Notes under the pieces: model-generated
Seen by the model: only the letters and a program-made list of their open reading frames with translations
The model's database searches: none
What the model was told of the DNA's origin: nothing
Assembly (NCBI RefSeq): GCF_028618525.1
Contig: NZ_JAQITC010000006.1
Location: 1 to 64,000, forward strand
Direction of reading: 5' to 3'
Length of the DNA: 64,000 bases
DNA from: Bartonella sp. AU55XJBT
GTDB lineage: Bacteria; Pseudomonadota; Alphaproteobacteria; Rhizobiales; Rhizobiaceae
Position numbers and translations under genes: made by a program
Shown here: positions 29,519-38,581 of the stretch, one piece after another
Layout of the letters: each line of letters begins with the position of its first letter
Position numbering within the stretch: position 1 is the stretch's first letter

Positions 29519-29592
29519 AACTCACCTCCCCCAATTTCTTAACGCGCAATATATTATCGACGGGCGACTAGTGATCCAATTGTCCGGCTGTA

Positions 29593-29616
29593 TTACCAAA
29601 GATTTTCACGGAACAT
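29593..29616 (-). CDS. Possible 7-residue leader peptide (MFRENLW)
   Basis: On the minus strand AAAGGAGGATTTATT precedes ATG and a short frame ending in TAA after Trp. It lies between the promoter-like palindrome and the radical SAM start, 74 bases ahead of the latter. Such a frame with a near-perfect ribosome-binding site suggests translational control of the downstream operon, though it may be the start of a truncated gene. Confidence 0.4.
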   Translation of the reverse strand: MFRENLW

Positions 29617-29636
29617 AATAAATCCTCCTTTTGTAG

Positions 29637-29663
29637 AAGTTATATGTATTATACATATAACTT
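29637..29663 (-). promoter_or_regulatory. Operator-like palindrome with embedded -10 box
   Basis: AAGTTATATGTA and its exact reverse complement TACATATAACTT stand on either side of a 3-base centre. On the minus strand the centre reads TATAAT, a perfect -10 box, about 20 bases before the ribosome-binding site of the leader ORF. No clear -35 hexamer is seen. This is the layout of a repressor site covering a promoter for the radical SAM/MFS operon. Confidence 0.6.
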
Positions 29664-29769
29664 GTTATATAAACGGGCTAGTTTGTTTAAGAGGCAATGT
29701 AAAGATAAAAAAATGTCTATTTATAAAAGAACTTTCTCTTGCAGTTTTATGGTCTGATATTGTAATTGG

Positions 29770-30868
29770 TATCCTGTTTTACGTGGTCGGGCTATGAATG
29801 CCTAGAGCGAGAAGAAGCAGGGTATTTTAATGGACATGCGGGGCATCATTGTTATGTTGCTGGGACTTGGAATTTGCGTCTGGTTATGAAATATCATTAG
29901 CGCAAAAAGATGGTTTTAAAGGTAGAGATACATTTTTTAATATTCCTGTAAAACTTCGAGAAGAGATAGAATTATCTACTAGAAAACATATAAATGTCCA
30001 ATGTGATAATATTATCGAATTACATGACATCATCGCTCTTGCCCGCCATTTTGACATATTACCTAAAATCTCATTGAAATTGTGCCATGTACTGGCAAAC
30101 GGGGATAGATCGCGTTTTGGTATGACTGCGGCGAAGTTACGTGCCGCATTATCTTCGCTAGAATCCAATAGGATTAAGCTTAATGGGGTGCATTTGCATG
30201 TGGGCTCTAATTTGAATTCGACTGAGTTAATCGTATCCACCTTAACTAAGACTGGAAAGGATATTTACGCATTGAAGGATCAGATAAGTTTTTATCAGTC
30301 TAGGTGGGGGATATCTGATTTCCACAGCGTTCTGCGATGCCGTGACGGTCAATGACGAATACTCTCGTAAAATTTATGAGGCATTGTCACAATTGGGTTG
30401 TGATTTACATAAGCTTACGGTAATTATTAAATCTAGGCATATTGTATCTGAAGATTATGGTTATTTATTTTCAAATATTAGCTCTATAAAAGAGCGGAAT
30501 GGTACGAACTTAATTACATCTAGGCTCTGGGGACGTGTGCTCAGTCTGCACAGTATCACGAGAATAGAGTGCTACAAATTTTGTCTTTTCGAGATATGAG
30601 CGGTGAATTTAGTTTAGCGGATGTCGTTGGTTCAAATTGTTATGAGTATGATATTCTTGTAAGAGATATATCTATCCCATTGGATTTATCCTTAGATGAC
30701 AAATTTATGCTGCCGGCATGTGGGAGCTATGATATCATAAACGCGCCAGGTTGGATTCGAATGCGGCCTCAAAAAGCATCATGTTATTATTTTTTGAAGA
30801 AAATGGCTATTCGTATGGAGTTTATCGCTTTGCTTATTCGGTATTGTACTTTGTTGGAGCGCATCTAG
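29770..30868 (+). pseudogene. PLP-dependent decarboxylase (DAP/ornithine decarboxylase-like), frameshifted
   Basis: Fragments in successive frames follow the order of the type III-fold decarboxylase family: GHHCYVAGTWNLRL near 29840, ASGYEISLAQKDGFKGRDTF, VQCDNIIELHDIIALARHF, HLHVGSNLNS (His-Gly of the PLP site), then after a frame change near 30320 VTVNDEYSRKIYEALSQLGC and IIKSRHIVSEDYGYLF (the EPGR phosphate motif is damaged), then after another change VVGSNCYEYDILVRDISIPL and LPACGSYDI. The N-terminus with the PLP lysine is not recognisable. At least two frameshifts make it inactive. It is divergent from the radical SAM/MFS operon and was likely part of the same pathway. Confidence 0.7.
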
Positions 30869-31532
30869 TCATAAAGTGCTTTCTGGTTTATGGTGAATCT
30901 TTAGTTGCGAGTGGGTAGCTTGGTAGGAGGTTATTCCAAAGTGTGGTCGTTTTAGGAGCGCTGCGATAGTTGCTGTCGAATAAAGGAGGTATTCTGCAGT
31001 TGTATAAAATCTAGTGCGGTGTAAAATGTTCGTACTTATTTGTAAAACATATTTAATTTGATTCGTCGATCTTTTATACTAGTCAAAAGTTAGCACCGAT
31101 GTATCATCTGCAGTACCATTTCTTCTTCCCTAACTTTTCTTATTCTTATGTTTGGCGGATTTTGCTTGGTTGAAACTCCGCGCCTTTTTCGTGGTTGAGC
31201 AAAAACATAGCTGCGACCTTGCACACGTGATTTTTTGCGTCTTTTGCTAAAATAGGACAAAGTGTCTCTTTGAGCCGAGACTTTGTCGCAAAAGGTCTCG
31301 ATTCATTTTATGATTTATTTTCAATTCGTTATGAAGTTCGCGATTTTGGGGTTAGCAAGCACATCATGCGTGAAGCATCTATGATATAAACGAGCGCGCT
31401 CAGATTAAGCTTTATGCAAATATAAAATAAACTGACACAAGAGAAAGAAATAAATAAACTAAGAAATATTGATTCTGACAAAATATATTATTCATAGACA
31501 TTTTATTCTAAACGTCACGGGGAAGTGCGTAA
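30869..31532. other. Module junction and leader before the type III methyltransferase
   Basis: Contains repeat copy C (31089-31121) and a module start similar to that after tRNA-His and copy B. The last ~110 bases, up to the methyltransferase start, resemble 26450-26560. No gene is seen. Confidence 0.45.
31089..31121 (+). repeat. Island repeat copy C
   Basis: GTTAGCACCGATGTATCATC followed by TGCAGTACCATTT. The bases after it (TCTTCTTCCC, AACTTTTCTTATTCTTAT, GTTTGGCG) parallel those directly after tRNA-His. Confidence 0.75.
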
Positions 31533-33449
31533 ATGACTATTATAGCGGGTAAACATAAAATAGAGGGCATGAGTCAAAGCCCAGTTAATCCAGATATAGA
31601 AAAGTTAAAAGCAGCCTTTCCGCAATGTTTTGCCGAGGGAAAGCTGGATATAGACCAACTTCTTAATCTATGCGGCGAATATATCGATAATGATTTTGAA
31701 AAGTTCAAATTTGAATGGAAGGGCAAAGGAGCAAGTTTAAAGCTTGCGCAAAAGCCTTCACTTGCGACATTGCGCCCGAAGTGCGAGGAGAGCGTAAACT
31801 TTGATAATACACGTAATCTTTATATTAAGGGCGATAATCTTGAAGTCTTAAAGCTTATTCAGCGGGCTTATTTTGGCCAAGTGAAGATGATCTATATAGA
31901 TCCGCCCTATAATACGGGGAATGATTTTATTTATGAAGATGATTTCAAGGACCCGTTGGCGCGCTATAAGGAAGTGACGAGCCAAACGACAAAATCGAAC
32001 CCTGAAACAATGGGGCGGTTCCACACAGCGTGGCTCAATATGATTTATCCGCGCTTGCGGTTGGCGCAGACGCTTTTGCGTGATGATGGTGTGATCTTTA
32101 TCTCAATAGATGATCATGAGGTGCATAATTTGCGCAAAGTGTGCGACGAGGTGTTTGGCGAAGAGAATTTTGTTGCTCAATTGGTGTGGGAGAAGGTTCA
32201 CACACGCAAGAATTCAGCGAAATATTTTTCTGTCAGCCATGAATATATTATATGCTACGCAAAGTATAAGGAAAACTTTAAAAGGAATTTACTACCACGG
32301 CAGGATAGCTCTGCATATAAGAATCCAGATAATCACCCCAAGGGTCCTTGGAAAGCAGACCCTATTACTGCGCATAAGCCTTATGCGGCAGATTATACAA
32401 TTACGAAGCCTAATGGTGTCATGTTAAAACGCCCCCAAGGGGGATATTGGCGTTTTAGCGAAAAAGTTTTGAAAGAGAAAATTGCTAATAATGAGATCGT
32501 ATGGGGTGAAGGAGAATCCTACCCTATGATTAAAAGGTTTTTAAATGAGACTCAAGATGGGTTGGTTCCTACGACTTTTTTCGGCAAAGAAATCGATACC
32601 AATTTTGATGAAGAATTTGCAGGAATTTTTAAACGAGAGTTTTCAGGTGATACCGCTTTTTCCAAACGTGAAATTGATCAATTAATGCATGTTCAAGGAC
32701 TATTTGAATATATTAAACCTACTAAACTCATAAAATTGCTCATGCAAATCGGCACGAACAAAGACGACCTCATTCTCGACTTTTTCTCTGGCTCTGCCAC
32801 AACGGCGCATGCAGTGATGGCTTTGAATGCAGAAGATGATGGTAATCGCAAATTCATCATGGTGCAATTACCTGAATTATGTGATGAAAAGAGCGAAGCT
32901 TATAAGGCTGGTTACAAAACTATCTGCGATATAGGTAGCGAACGTATTCGCCGTGCTGGTGCACAAATCAAGCAAAAGCATGAAGCAGAACGCACAAGCG
33001 AGCAGCCTCTAGACATCGGATTTCGCGTGCTAGAACTCGATAGTTCCAACTTTCCCATATGGGACGATAGCCCGATTGATCCGAATACACTTGATGTTAA
33101 AGAACAATTGAAAATGCGCTTTGATCGTATTTTGCAGGGGGTGAATCCCGAGCGCTCTCATCAAGATATTATCTTTGAGATCATACTTAAATATGGTTGG
33201 CCACTGGATTTAAAAATTTATCCTTTACCCATCAATGGCAAAAAATTCTATTACATAGGTGAGAGCGAAGGCGATGTCTTGGTGATTATAGCCATAGACT
33301 CGCCCTTTGAACCCGAAGATGCGGAAGAGATGATAAAGTATTTCCCCGTAAAAATCGTAGCGCTTGATGCGGCCTTTGAAAGTGATGAAGCGCTTATTAA
33401 TTGCGACTTTATCTTTAAAGACAATGAAGTAAGTTTTGATAAAATTTAA
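31533..33449 (+). CDS. mod: Type III restriction-modification DNA methyltransferase (Mod)
   Basis: A 638-residue N6-adenine methyltransferase of the beta class. Motif IV is IYIDPPYNTGNDFIYEDDF (near residue 125), the target-recognition region follows, and motif I is LILDFFSGSATTAHAVM near residue 410. With Res it recognises short asymmetric sites and methylates one strand. ATG 31533 gives a first dozen residues (MTIIAGKHKIEG) that belong to a duplicated module leader; the likely original start is ATG 31569 (MSQSPVNPD). Res begins 28 bases after its stop, so the pair is one operon. No lesion is visible and the system looks complete. Confidence 0.92.
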   Translation: MTIIAGKHKIEGMSQSPVNPDIEKLKAAFPQCFAEGKLDIDQLLNLCGEYIDNDFEKFKFEWKGKGASLKLAQKPSLATLRPKCEESVNFDNTRNLYIKGDNLEVLKLIQRAYFGQVKMIYIDPPYNTGNDFIYEDDFKDPLARYKEVTSQTTKSNPETMGRFHTAWLNMIYPRLRLAQTLLRDDGVIFISIDDHEVHNLRKVCDEVFGEENFVAQLVWEKVHTRKNSAKYFSVSHEYIICYAKYKENFKRNLLPRQDSSAYKNPDNHPKGPWKADPITAHKPYAADYTITKPNGVMLKRPQGGYWRFSEKVLKEKIANNEIVWGEGESYPMIKRFLNETQDGLVPTTFFGKEIDTNFDEEFAGIFKREFSGDTAFSKREIDQLMHVQGLFEYIKPTKLIKLLMQIGTNKDDLILDFFSGSATTAHAVMALNAEDDGNRKFIMVQLPELCDEKSEAYKAGYKTICDIGSERIRRAGAQIKQKHEAERTSEQPLDIGFRVLELDSSNFPIWDDSPIDPNTLDVKEQLKMRFDRILQGVNPERSHQDIIFEIILKYGWPLDLKIYPLPINGKKFYYIGESEGDVLVIIAIDSPFEPEDAEEMIKYFPVKIVALDAAFESDEALINCDFIFKDNEVSFDKI

Positions 33450-33477
33450 ACTATAGAGAGACGATTGGGGCGGCGAT

Positions 33478-36400
33478 ATGAAACTTAAATTTAAACAACA
33501 AGAATTTCAAAATGATGCGGTTAAAAGCGTCATTGGTTTATTTAAAGGCCAACCACAATGGGATTCTTCTTTTTCCTTGCTTTCAGAACAAGGACAATTA
33601 GCGTTAAAGGAATTTGGCTATGGTAATCAATTATTGATTAGTGATGAAAGCATATTAGCAAATTTACGAGAGGTACAACAGAACAATAAACTTTTGGCGA
33701 GTGAGACGTTAGAGCAAAAGCAGTTTTCTATTGAGATGGAAACGGGGACAGGCAAAACTTATGTCTATAGCAAGACGATTTTTGAGTTAAATCAACGCTA
33801 TGGCTTTACCAAATTTATCATTGTTGTACCAAGTGTTGCTATTCGCGAAGGGGTATATAAATCACTGCAGGTAACGAGGGAGCATTTTCAAGCAGAGTTT
33901 AATAATCTACCCTATCGTTATTTTATTTATAATTCAAAAGATCTTTCGCAAATTCGCCAATTTGCAAGCTCGACCAATATTGAAATTATGATTATCAATA
34001 TTGATGCATTTAAAAAAGCAGAAAATATTATCAACCTTCCGCAGGATAGACTGAATGGCGAAAGTGCTATGCGCTATATCCAAGACACAAATCCGATTGT
34101 GATCATAGATGAACCGCAATCGGTGGATAATACAGCAAAAGCGAAGGAGGCTATTGCAAGCCTTAACCCACTTTGTGTTTTTCGCTATAGTGCCACGCAT
34201 AAAGATGAGATTAATCTTTTATATCGTTTAACACCTGTTGATGCTTATCAAAAAGGACTAGTGAAGCAAATTTGTGTCTCTTCTAACCAGATAGAGCAAG
34301 ATTTTAACCGTCCCTATATTGCCTTGAAATCCGTATCCCACGAACATGGCTTTAAGGCGCGCTTAGAATTGGATATTGCGGGAAAGAATGGCACTGTTAG
34401 CCGCAAAACAGTTACAGTGAGGCAAGGCGATGATCTGTATCACGTTACGGGCGGGCGTGAGCTTTATAGGGGTTATATTGTTTCGGGTATTAATTGTATG
34501 GCAGGGGATGAAGCTGTTGAATTTTCTGATACTGAAATTGTCAAATTTGGCCACGCGCTTGGTGATGTGAATACAATAGAGCTTAAACGCGCGCAAATTT
34601 ATCGCACGATAGAAACACATTTAGATAAGGAATTGCGGCTTGTGCCTTTAGGGATTAAAGTTTTATCACTTTTTTTTATTGATGAGGTGGCTAAATATCG
34701 TAGCTCTGATGAAGAGCCAGCACTTTATGAGCGTATGTTTGAAGAATGTTATGAAGAGTTGTTGGCGAAAGAGAAATATGCCTCCTTGCGGACTAAATTT
34801 GCTCAAAATGTTCGAAACGTGCACGGCGGTTATTTCTCACAAGACAAGAAGGGTGTGTATAAGGATACAAAGGGCGACAGCCAAGCTGATGATGACACTT
34901 ATAACACGATTATGCGCGATAAAGAGTGGTTATTATCTTTTGCATGCCCTTTGCGTTTTATCTTTTCGCATTCGGCTTTGAGAGAAGGCTGGGATAATCC
35001 AAATGTATTTCAAGTGTGCATGTTGATTGAGCAAAAATCGAATTTTACTACACGGCAAAAGATTGGTCGCGGTTTGCGCTTGTGCGTAAACCAACAAGGT
35101 GAACAGGTGGAAGATAAAGATATAAATGTGCTGCATGTCATGGTGAATGAAAGCTTTGCTGAGTTTGTGAGTACATTGCAAAAAGAATTAGAGGCGGATA
35201 TTGGTTATAAACTTGGTACATTGCAGATGGAGCAGTTGGTTGGCCGTGTTTATGAAGATGTAAAATATGTTGCCGCTAAAGTGGAAGTATCGCAAGCACA
35301 AGAAATTGTTAAAACACTTGTTGCAAAAGATTTGATTGATGAGTCGGGTGCCGTTAAAGTAGATAAAGATTTAGTGGCGAGCGAATTTGAAGCTATAGGG
35401 GCGGAGGAAATGTCATGCGAATTGCGTCAAGAAATTGTGAAAAAAATTGACGCGGGCGCGCTTATTAATGTTGAGACACTGCAAGATGTGACTTATGTGA
35501 CAGCTGTGACGGAAAAAAAGATTCTGTCTCCGCAAGAGGCTGCTGATATATTGGTTGAGTTGCGTGAAAAAGCTTTGCTTACATCAGCAGGAAAAATCAC
35601 AGATACATTAAAAGCACAATGTGCGGCTGGGACGTTGGATTTAAGTGAACGTTTTAGTAAAGGGCAAAAGCGGGCTGTGCTGCAGGCGCTAGAAGCGAGC
35701 CAAGCTATGCCGATTCGTAATGCTACGCGCGAGGTGCGGGTTAAGCTTAAAAAGCAAACAGTGGTTTCGCCCGAGTTTTTGGACTTGTGGGAGAAGATCA
35801 ATAAAAAGACCACTTATCGTGCAAAGTTTGATCGCACAGAGTTTGTCGCCAAAGCAGTGGATGCAGTGGAAAAAATGGCGCCAGTTGCGCCTGCGCATTT
35901 GGTTTATCAAACAGCAGAGATAGAACTGGATAGTGCTGGTGTGACCTATGAAGAGCAATTATTAAAGCAGAGTGCGCTTGATTATAGTTGGTGTGCATTG
36001 CCGAATATTGTACATTATTTGACCTTAAAGCTGAAATTAACCGCAAAGACAATTATTGGTATTTTGATAAAGAGTGGTCGTGAGCATGAATTTGTGAAAA
36101 ATCCACAAGCTTTTTTAGAGCGCATAGAAGAAATACTCGATAAAACCCATGTTAATCTTACAATTGATGGCATCAAATATTTAAAGCTGGTTGGGCAAGA
36201 ATATAGTGTGCAAGAGCTTTTTACCAGTGAAGAGCTTGTGGCGAATTTAGAGCGTACAGCTGTTGCGAGTGAGAAGAGTGTGTATGATCATGTGGTTTAT
36301 GAAAGCAGTGTGGAGAAAGAGTTTGCACAAAGTCTTGAAAATGATCCTGAAGTCAGATTGTTTTTTAAACTGCCAAGAAGTTTTAAAATAGCCACTCCCA

Positions 36401-36672
36401 TAGGTTCTTATACGCCTGATTGGGCGGTCTTTTTAGAGCGGGATGGCGAACAAAAGCTTTACTTTGTGCTAGAGACAAAAGGGGCGAACAGCGAGTTTGA
36501 TTTACGTCTTAAAGAAATACTGAAGATTAAATGCGGCAAAGCGCATTTTGCCGCGCTGCGAACGAGTGTTGCGTTTAACGAACAGCCGGTGACAAATTGG
36601 CGTGAATATAAGCGTACTTTGCCAGAAGGGGAGCGTGAGTTTTCAAGTGCTGCGGTGGTTGTTGCAGAATGA
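33478..36672 (+). CDS. res: Type III restriction enzyme, Res subunit
   Basis: A 1064-residue helicase-nuclease that cuts DNA after ATP-driven communication between two unmethylated sites. Walker A is METGTGKTYVYSKTIFELN near residue 88, the DExx-type motif is IVIIDEPQSVD near 205, and helicase motifs include FRYSATHKDE and SHSALREGWDNPNVF with IGRGLRL near 520. The C-terminal PD-(D/E)xK nuclease reads TPDWAVFLERDGEQKLYFVL followed by ETKG near residue 1000. Length is in the usual range. It follows mod directly. Both genes appear intact, so the island may protect against phage or plasmids. Confidence 0.93.
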   Translation: MKLKFKQQEFQNDAVKSVIGLFKGQPQWDSSFSLLSEQGQLALKEFGYGNQLLISDESILANLREVQQNNKLLASETLEQKQFSIEMETGTGKTYVYSKTIFELNQRYGFTKFIIVVPSVAIREGVYKSLQVTREHFQAEFNNLPYRYFIYNSKDLSQIRQFASSTNIEIMIINIDAFKKAENIINLPQDRLNGESAMRYIQDTNPIVIIDEPQSVDNTAKAKEAIASLNPLCVFRYSATHKDEINLLYRLTPVDAYQKGLVKQICVSSNQIEQDFNRPYIALKSVSHEHGFKARLELDIAGKNGTVSRKTVTVRQGDDLYHVTGGRELYRGYIVSGINCMAGDEAVEFSDTEIVKFGHALGDVNTIELKRAQIYRTIETHLDKELRLVPLGIKVLSLFFIDEVAKYRSSDEEPALYERMFEECYEELLAKEKYASLRTKFAQNVRNVHGGYFSQDKKGVYKDTKGDSQADDDTYNTIMRDKEWLLSFACPLRFIFSHSALREGWDNPNVFQVCMLIEQKSNFTTRQKIGRGLRLCVNQQGEQVEDKDINVLHVMVNESFAEFVSTLQKELEADIGYKLGTLQMEQLVGRVYEDVKYVAAKVEVSQAQEIVKTLVAKDLIDESGAVKVDKDLVASEFEAIGAEEMSCELRQEIVKKIDAGALINVETLQDVTYVTAVTEKKILSPQEAADILVELREKALLTSAGKITDTLKAQCAAGTLDLSERFSKGQKRAVLQALEASQAMPIRNATREVRVKLKKQTVVSPEFLDLWEKINKKTTYRAKFDRTEFVAKAVDAVEKMAPVAPAHLVYQTAEIELDSAGVTYEEQLLKQSALDYSWCALPNIVHYLTLKLKLTAKTIIGILIKSGREHEFVKNPQAFLERIEEILDKTHVNLTIDGIKYLKLVGQEYSVQELFTSEELVANLERTAVASEKSVYDHVVYESSVEKEFAQSLENDPEVRLFFKLPRSFKIATPIGSYTPDWAVFLERDGEQKLYFVLETKGANSEFDLRLKEILKIKCGKAHFAALRTSVAFNEQPVTNWREYKRTLPEGEREFSSAAVVVAE

Positions 36673-36823
36673 TTGGTGCATGAAATACTTAACGTGAGTG
36701 CGTGGGGAAGAGCAAAGCTTTTTATATCAAGATGATAAATTGATAAAAGGTAGCTACAAAATAGCTATAATGTGTACTTTATTCTAAATTTAATTGTTTT
36801 CATTGAATACGGGAGGTAAAGTT

Positions 36824-36892
36824 ATGAAAACTAAAAGTATGTATAAACCACTGAAAAAAATCAAATTAAGCGGGTTGATGTTGTTGCGCTAA
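36824..36892 (+). CDS. Possible small cationic peptide (22 aa)
   Basis: ATG follows CGGGAGGTAAAGTT, a strong ribosome-binding site. The peptide MKTKSMYKPLKKIKLSGLML plus LR has eight Lys/Arg and a hydrophobic end, the look of a membrane-active or leader peptide. It lies upstream of an MFS transporter. Whether it is made, or is a remnant, cannot be told. Confidence 0.3.
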   Translation: MKTKSMYKPLKKIKLSGLMLLR

Positions 36893-36960
36893 ACGTCTGA
36901 GCAAGTAAGCAGAAAATGGCTTCTCGAGGCACTTTTACGAATTGAGGTTTTAAAATATAT

Positions 36961-36990
36961 AAAGCTGGCGGCAAAAAAGCTGCTAGCTTT
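36961..36990 (+). promoter_or_regulatory. 12-bp hairpin just before the MFS start
   Basis: AAAGCTGGCGGC and GCTGCTAGCTTT pair over 12 positions (two G-U) around an A6 loop. It ends 19 bases before ATG 37010. It could end transcription of the short ORF or control translation of the transporter. Confidence 0.5.
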
Positions 36991-37009
36991 ATAGCTTTTG
37001 GATATATTA

Positions 37010-38239
37010 ATGACGATAGATTATGAAGTTAAAAAGCTGCTTTATGGCTGTGCGGCAATGAGCGGGGTTCGGCTAATTACAGGTTCCTTCCATGCTTTCT
37101 TTTTGTTGTCTATGGGCGTTAGTATAACACAGTTAGCTTTATTGCAAATTGTGTTTAGCGTGGCTATTTGTATTTTTGAAGTGCCTTGCGGGATTTTAGG
37201 AGATAAAATCGGCGTTAAACAAAATGTTACCTTATCATGTATCTTTTTTTCGCTCTTCTTCTTTTTATGTATCTACGCGCCTAATCTTTCTGTCTTAATT
37301 CCGGCAGAAATTATTTATGCTTTAGGCTTTGCTTTGTGTTCTGGCGCTGATAGCACATGGATTAAAGGTTTAATCGATGGTGGTGGTTACAAGGGTAGTT
37401 TGATCTATCACCAAGTAAACGCTTATAAGCGAGAACTGACAGCATTCATGAATACGGTTGCTGGTGCGCTAGGTGTCCTTATTGTTTTGTGTATGGATAA
37501 TTATCAGTCGGCATATTATTTTTGTTCTTTCGGGTTTCTCGTGCTTGTATTCTTTTTTAGTCGGGTGAGGGGGATAGGTATTGCATCCGTTTCGGGTAGT
37601 CAGTCAATAGACTCGGGTTCTTTGTTGCATGCAACAGAAGCTTTTTCTCATTTAGTTACCTCAAAAATCGGGTTATATTATATATTGATATGTGGTTTTA
37701 TTGTTGCCGCATTGCAGCCAATATTTCATTTTTGGCAACCTTTTATTTTGGGACAAACAGGAGTATTAGACAACGCAACGGGAAAGACGAAAATTCTTAT
37801 TCTTGGTTTGTGCTTTGTGTCTTATACTTTCGTAAAATACTTATTTAATCGCTTTGTAATTAAATATCTTATGCACAAATATGCTCCTATGGCGATAACT
37901 TTGTGCTCACTCGTCCTGAGTGCTGTTGTTATGCTTGCGCTGCTTCTCGTTGCAAACAGTTGGGCCCCTATTATTTTATTCACCGTATTTCACAGTTTTT
38001 TTTCTGTCCCTATGACGCAGTTTGAAGCAGAATTTTTTAAACATATTCAACAAAAGAATGCAAATACGGTTTTATCCATTGTTAGTTTTCTTGCACGTAT
38101 TTTTGGTATTTTAGCGCTTGTGCTGATTGGTTGGTTGGCGAAGAGTGTTTGTATAGAAGCGGCTTTTTGTTTCGCCTTGCTTTGTATATGTTTCGTTATC
38201 CCGCTTAATTTGGCCTGGCTTTATACGGATAAAAAGTGA
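37010..38239 (+). CDS. Major facilitator superfamily transporter
   Basis: A 409-residue membrane protein with about twelve hydrophobic segments. The MFS signature after helix 2 is present (VPCGILGDKIGVKQNVTL), and further family-like parts are LCSGADSTWIKGLIDGG and FFKHIQQKNANTVLSIVSF. ATG 37010 is preferred to a TTG at 36998. It is unrelated in detail to the MFS protein at 26761. Tiny ORFs lie on both sides (36824 and 38263), so peptide export is conceivable but unproven. It sits between the type III restriction genes and repeat copy D. Confidence 0.75.
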   Translation: MTIDYEVKKLLYGCAAMSGVRLITGSFHAFFLLSMGVSITQLALLQIVFSVAICIFEVPCGILGDKIGVKQNVTLSCIFFSLFFFLCIYAPNLSVLIPAEIIYALGFALCSGADSTWIKGLIDGGGYKGSLIYHQVNAYKRELTAFMNTVAGALGVLIVLCMDNYQSAYYFCSFGFLVLVFFFSRVRGIGIASVSGSQSIDSGSLLHATEAFSHLVTSKIGLYYILICGFIVAALQPIFHFWQPFILGQTGVLDNATGKTKILILGLCFVSYTFVKYLFNRFVIKYLMHKYAPMAITLCSLVLSAVVMLALLLVANSWAPIILFTVFHSFFSVPMTQFEAEFFKHIQQKNANTVLSIVSFLARIFGILALVLIGWLAKSVCIEAAFCFALLCICFVIPLNLAWLYTDKK

Positions 38240-38262
38240 ATAAAAGATGAGAGGGGTTGAGG

Positions 38263-38430
38263 GTGAAGATACAGTTGAATAGGGTCTTGCCTATGACTTA
38301 CATAAAGACACAGGAAAAAATAGTATGTGAGTCATCTTATATGGATTTAGTCGAAATTAATAGCTGTCCATCGTTTTTAGGAGAGATGCTTACCGATTTG
38401 AATGCGTCAAATAATTGTGCTGCTTATTAG
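38263..38430 (+). CDS. Possible small Cys-containing peptide (55 aa)
   Basis: GTG 38263 (after GAGGGGTTGAGG) opens a 55-codon frame; an internal ATG at 38293 would give 45 residues. The sequence includes YIKTQEKIVCESSYMDLVEI, NSCPSFLGEMLTDLNASN and a C-terminal NCAAY. It is hydrophilic with three Cys and does not look like random translation of AT-rich spacer. It stands 23 bases after the MFS gene, so it may be co-transcribed. A ribosomally made peptide is one possibility; no modification enzyme lies next to it. Confidence 0.3.
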   Translation: MKIQLNRVLPMTYIKTQEKIVCESSYMDLVEINSCPSFLGEMLTDLNASNNCAAY

Positions 38431-38526
38431 TCAGAAATATCGCGAACGAGCATAACAAAGTACCTGCGTTTTCTGACAACTCGGTCGGCTTTGTTTTTTT
38501 ACATATGTAAGCAGCGGGTAAGAGAA

Positions 38527-38557
38527 GGTTAGCACTGGTGTATGACTTGCAGTACCA
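38527..38557 (+). repeat. Island repeat copy D
   Basis: GGTTAGCACTGGTGTATGAC followed by TTGCAGTACCA. It shares AGAGAAGGTTAGCAC with copy A. The sequence after it does not resemble the other module starts. Confidence 0.75.
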
Positions 38558-38581
38558 AAAGTTTTATTAAAAATACTAAAA

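Larger units (their letters stand above)
36673..37009. other. Leader region before the second MFS gene
   Basis: Contains two copies of TAGCTA around CAAAA near 36752, a TATAAT-like box near 36767, a 22-codon ORF at 36824, and a long hairpin at 36961. After the stop of the 22-codon ORF the same frame stays open to 36993, so it may be a broken longer peptide. Confidence 0.4.
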
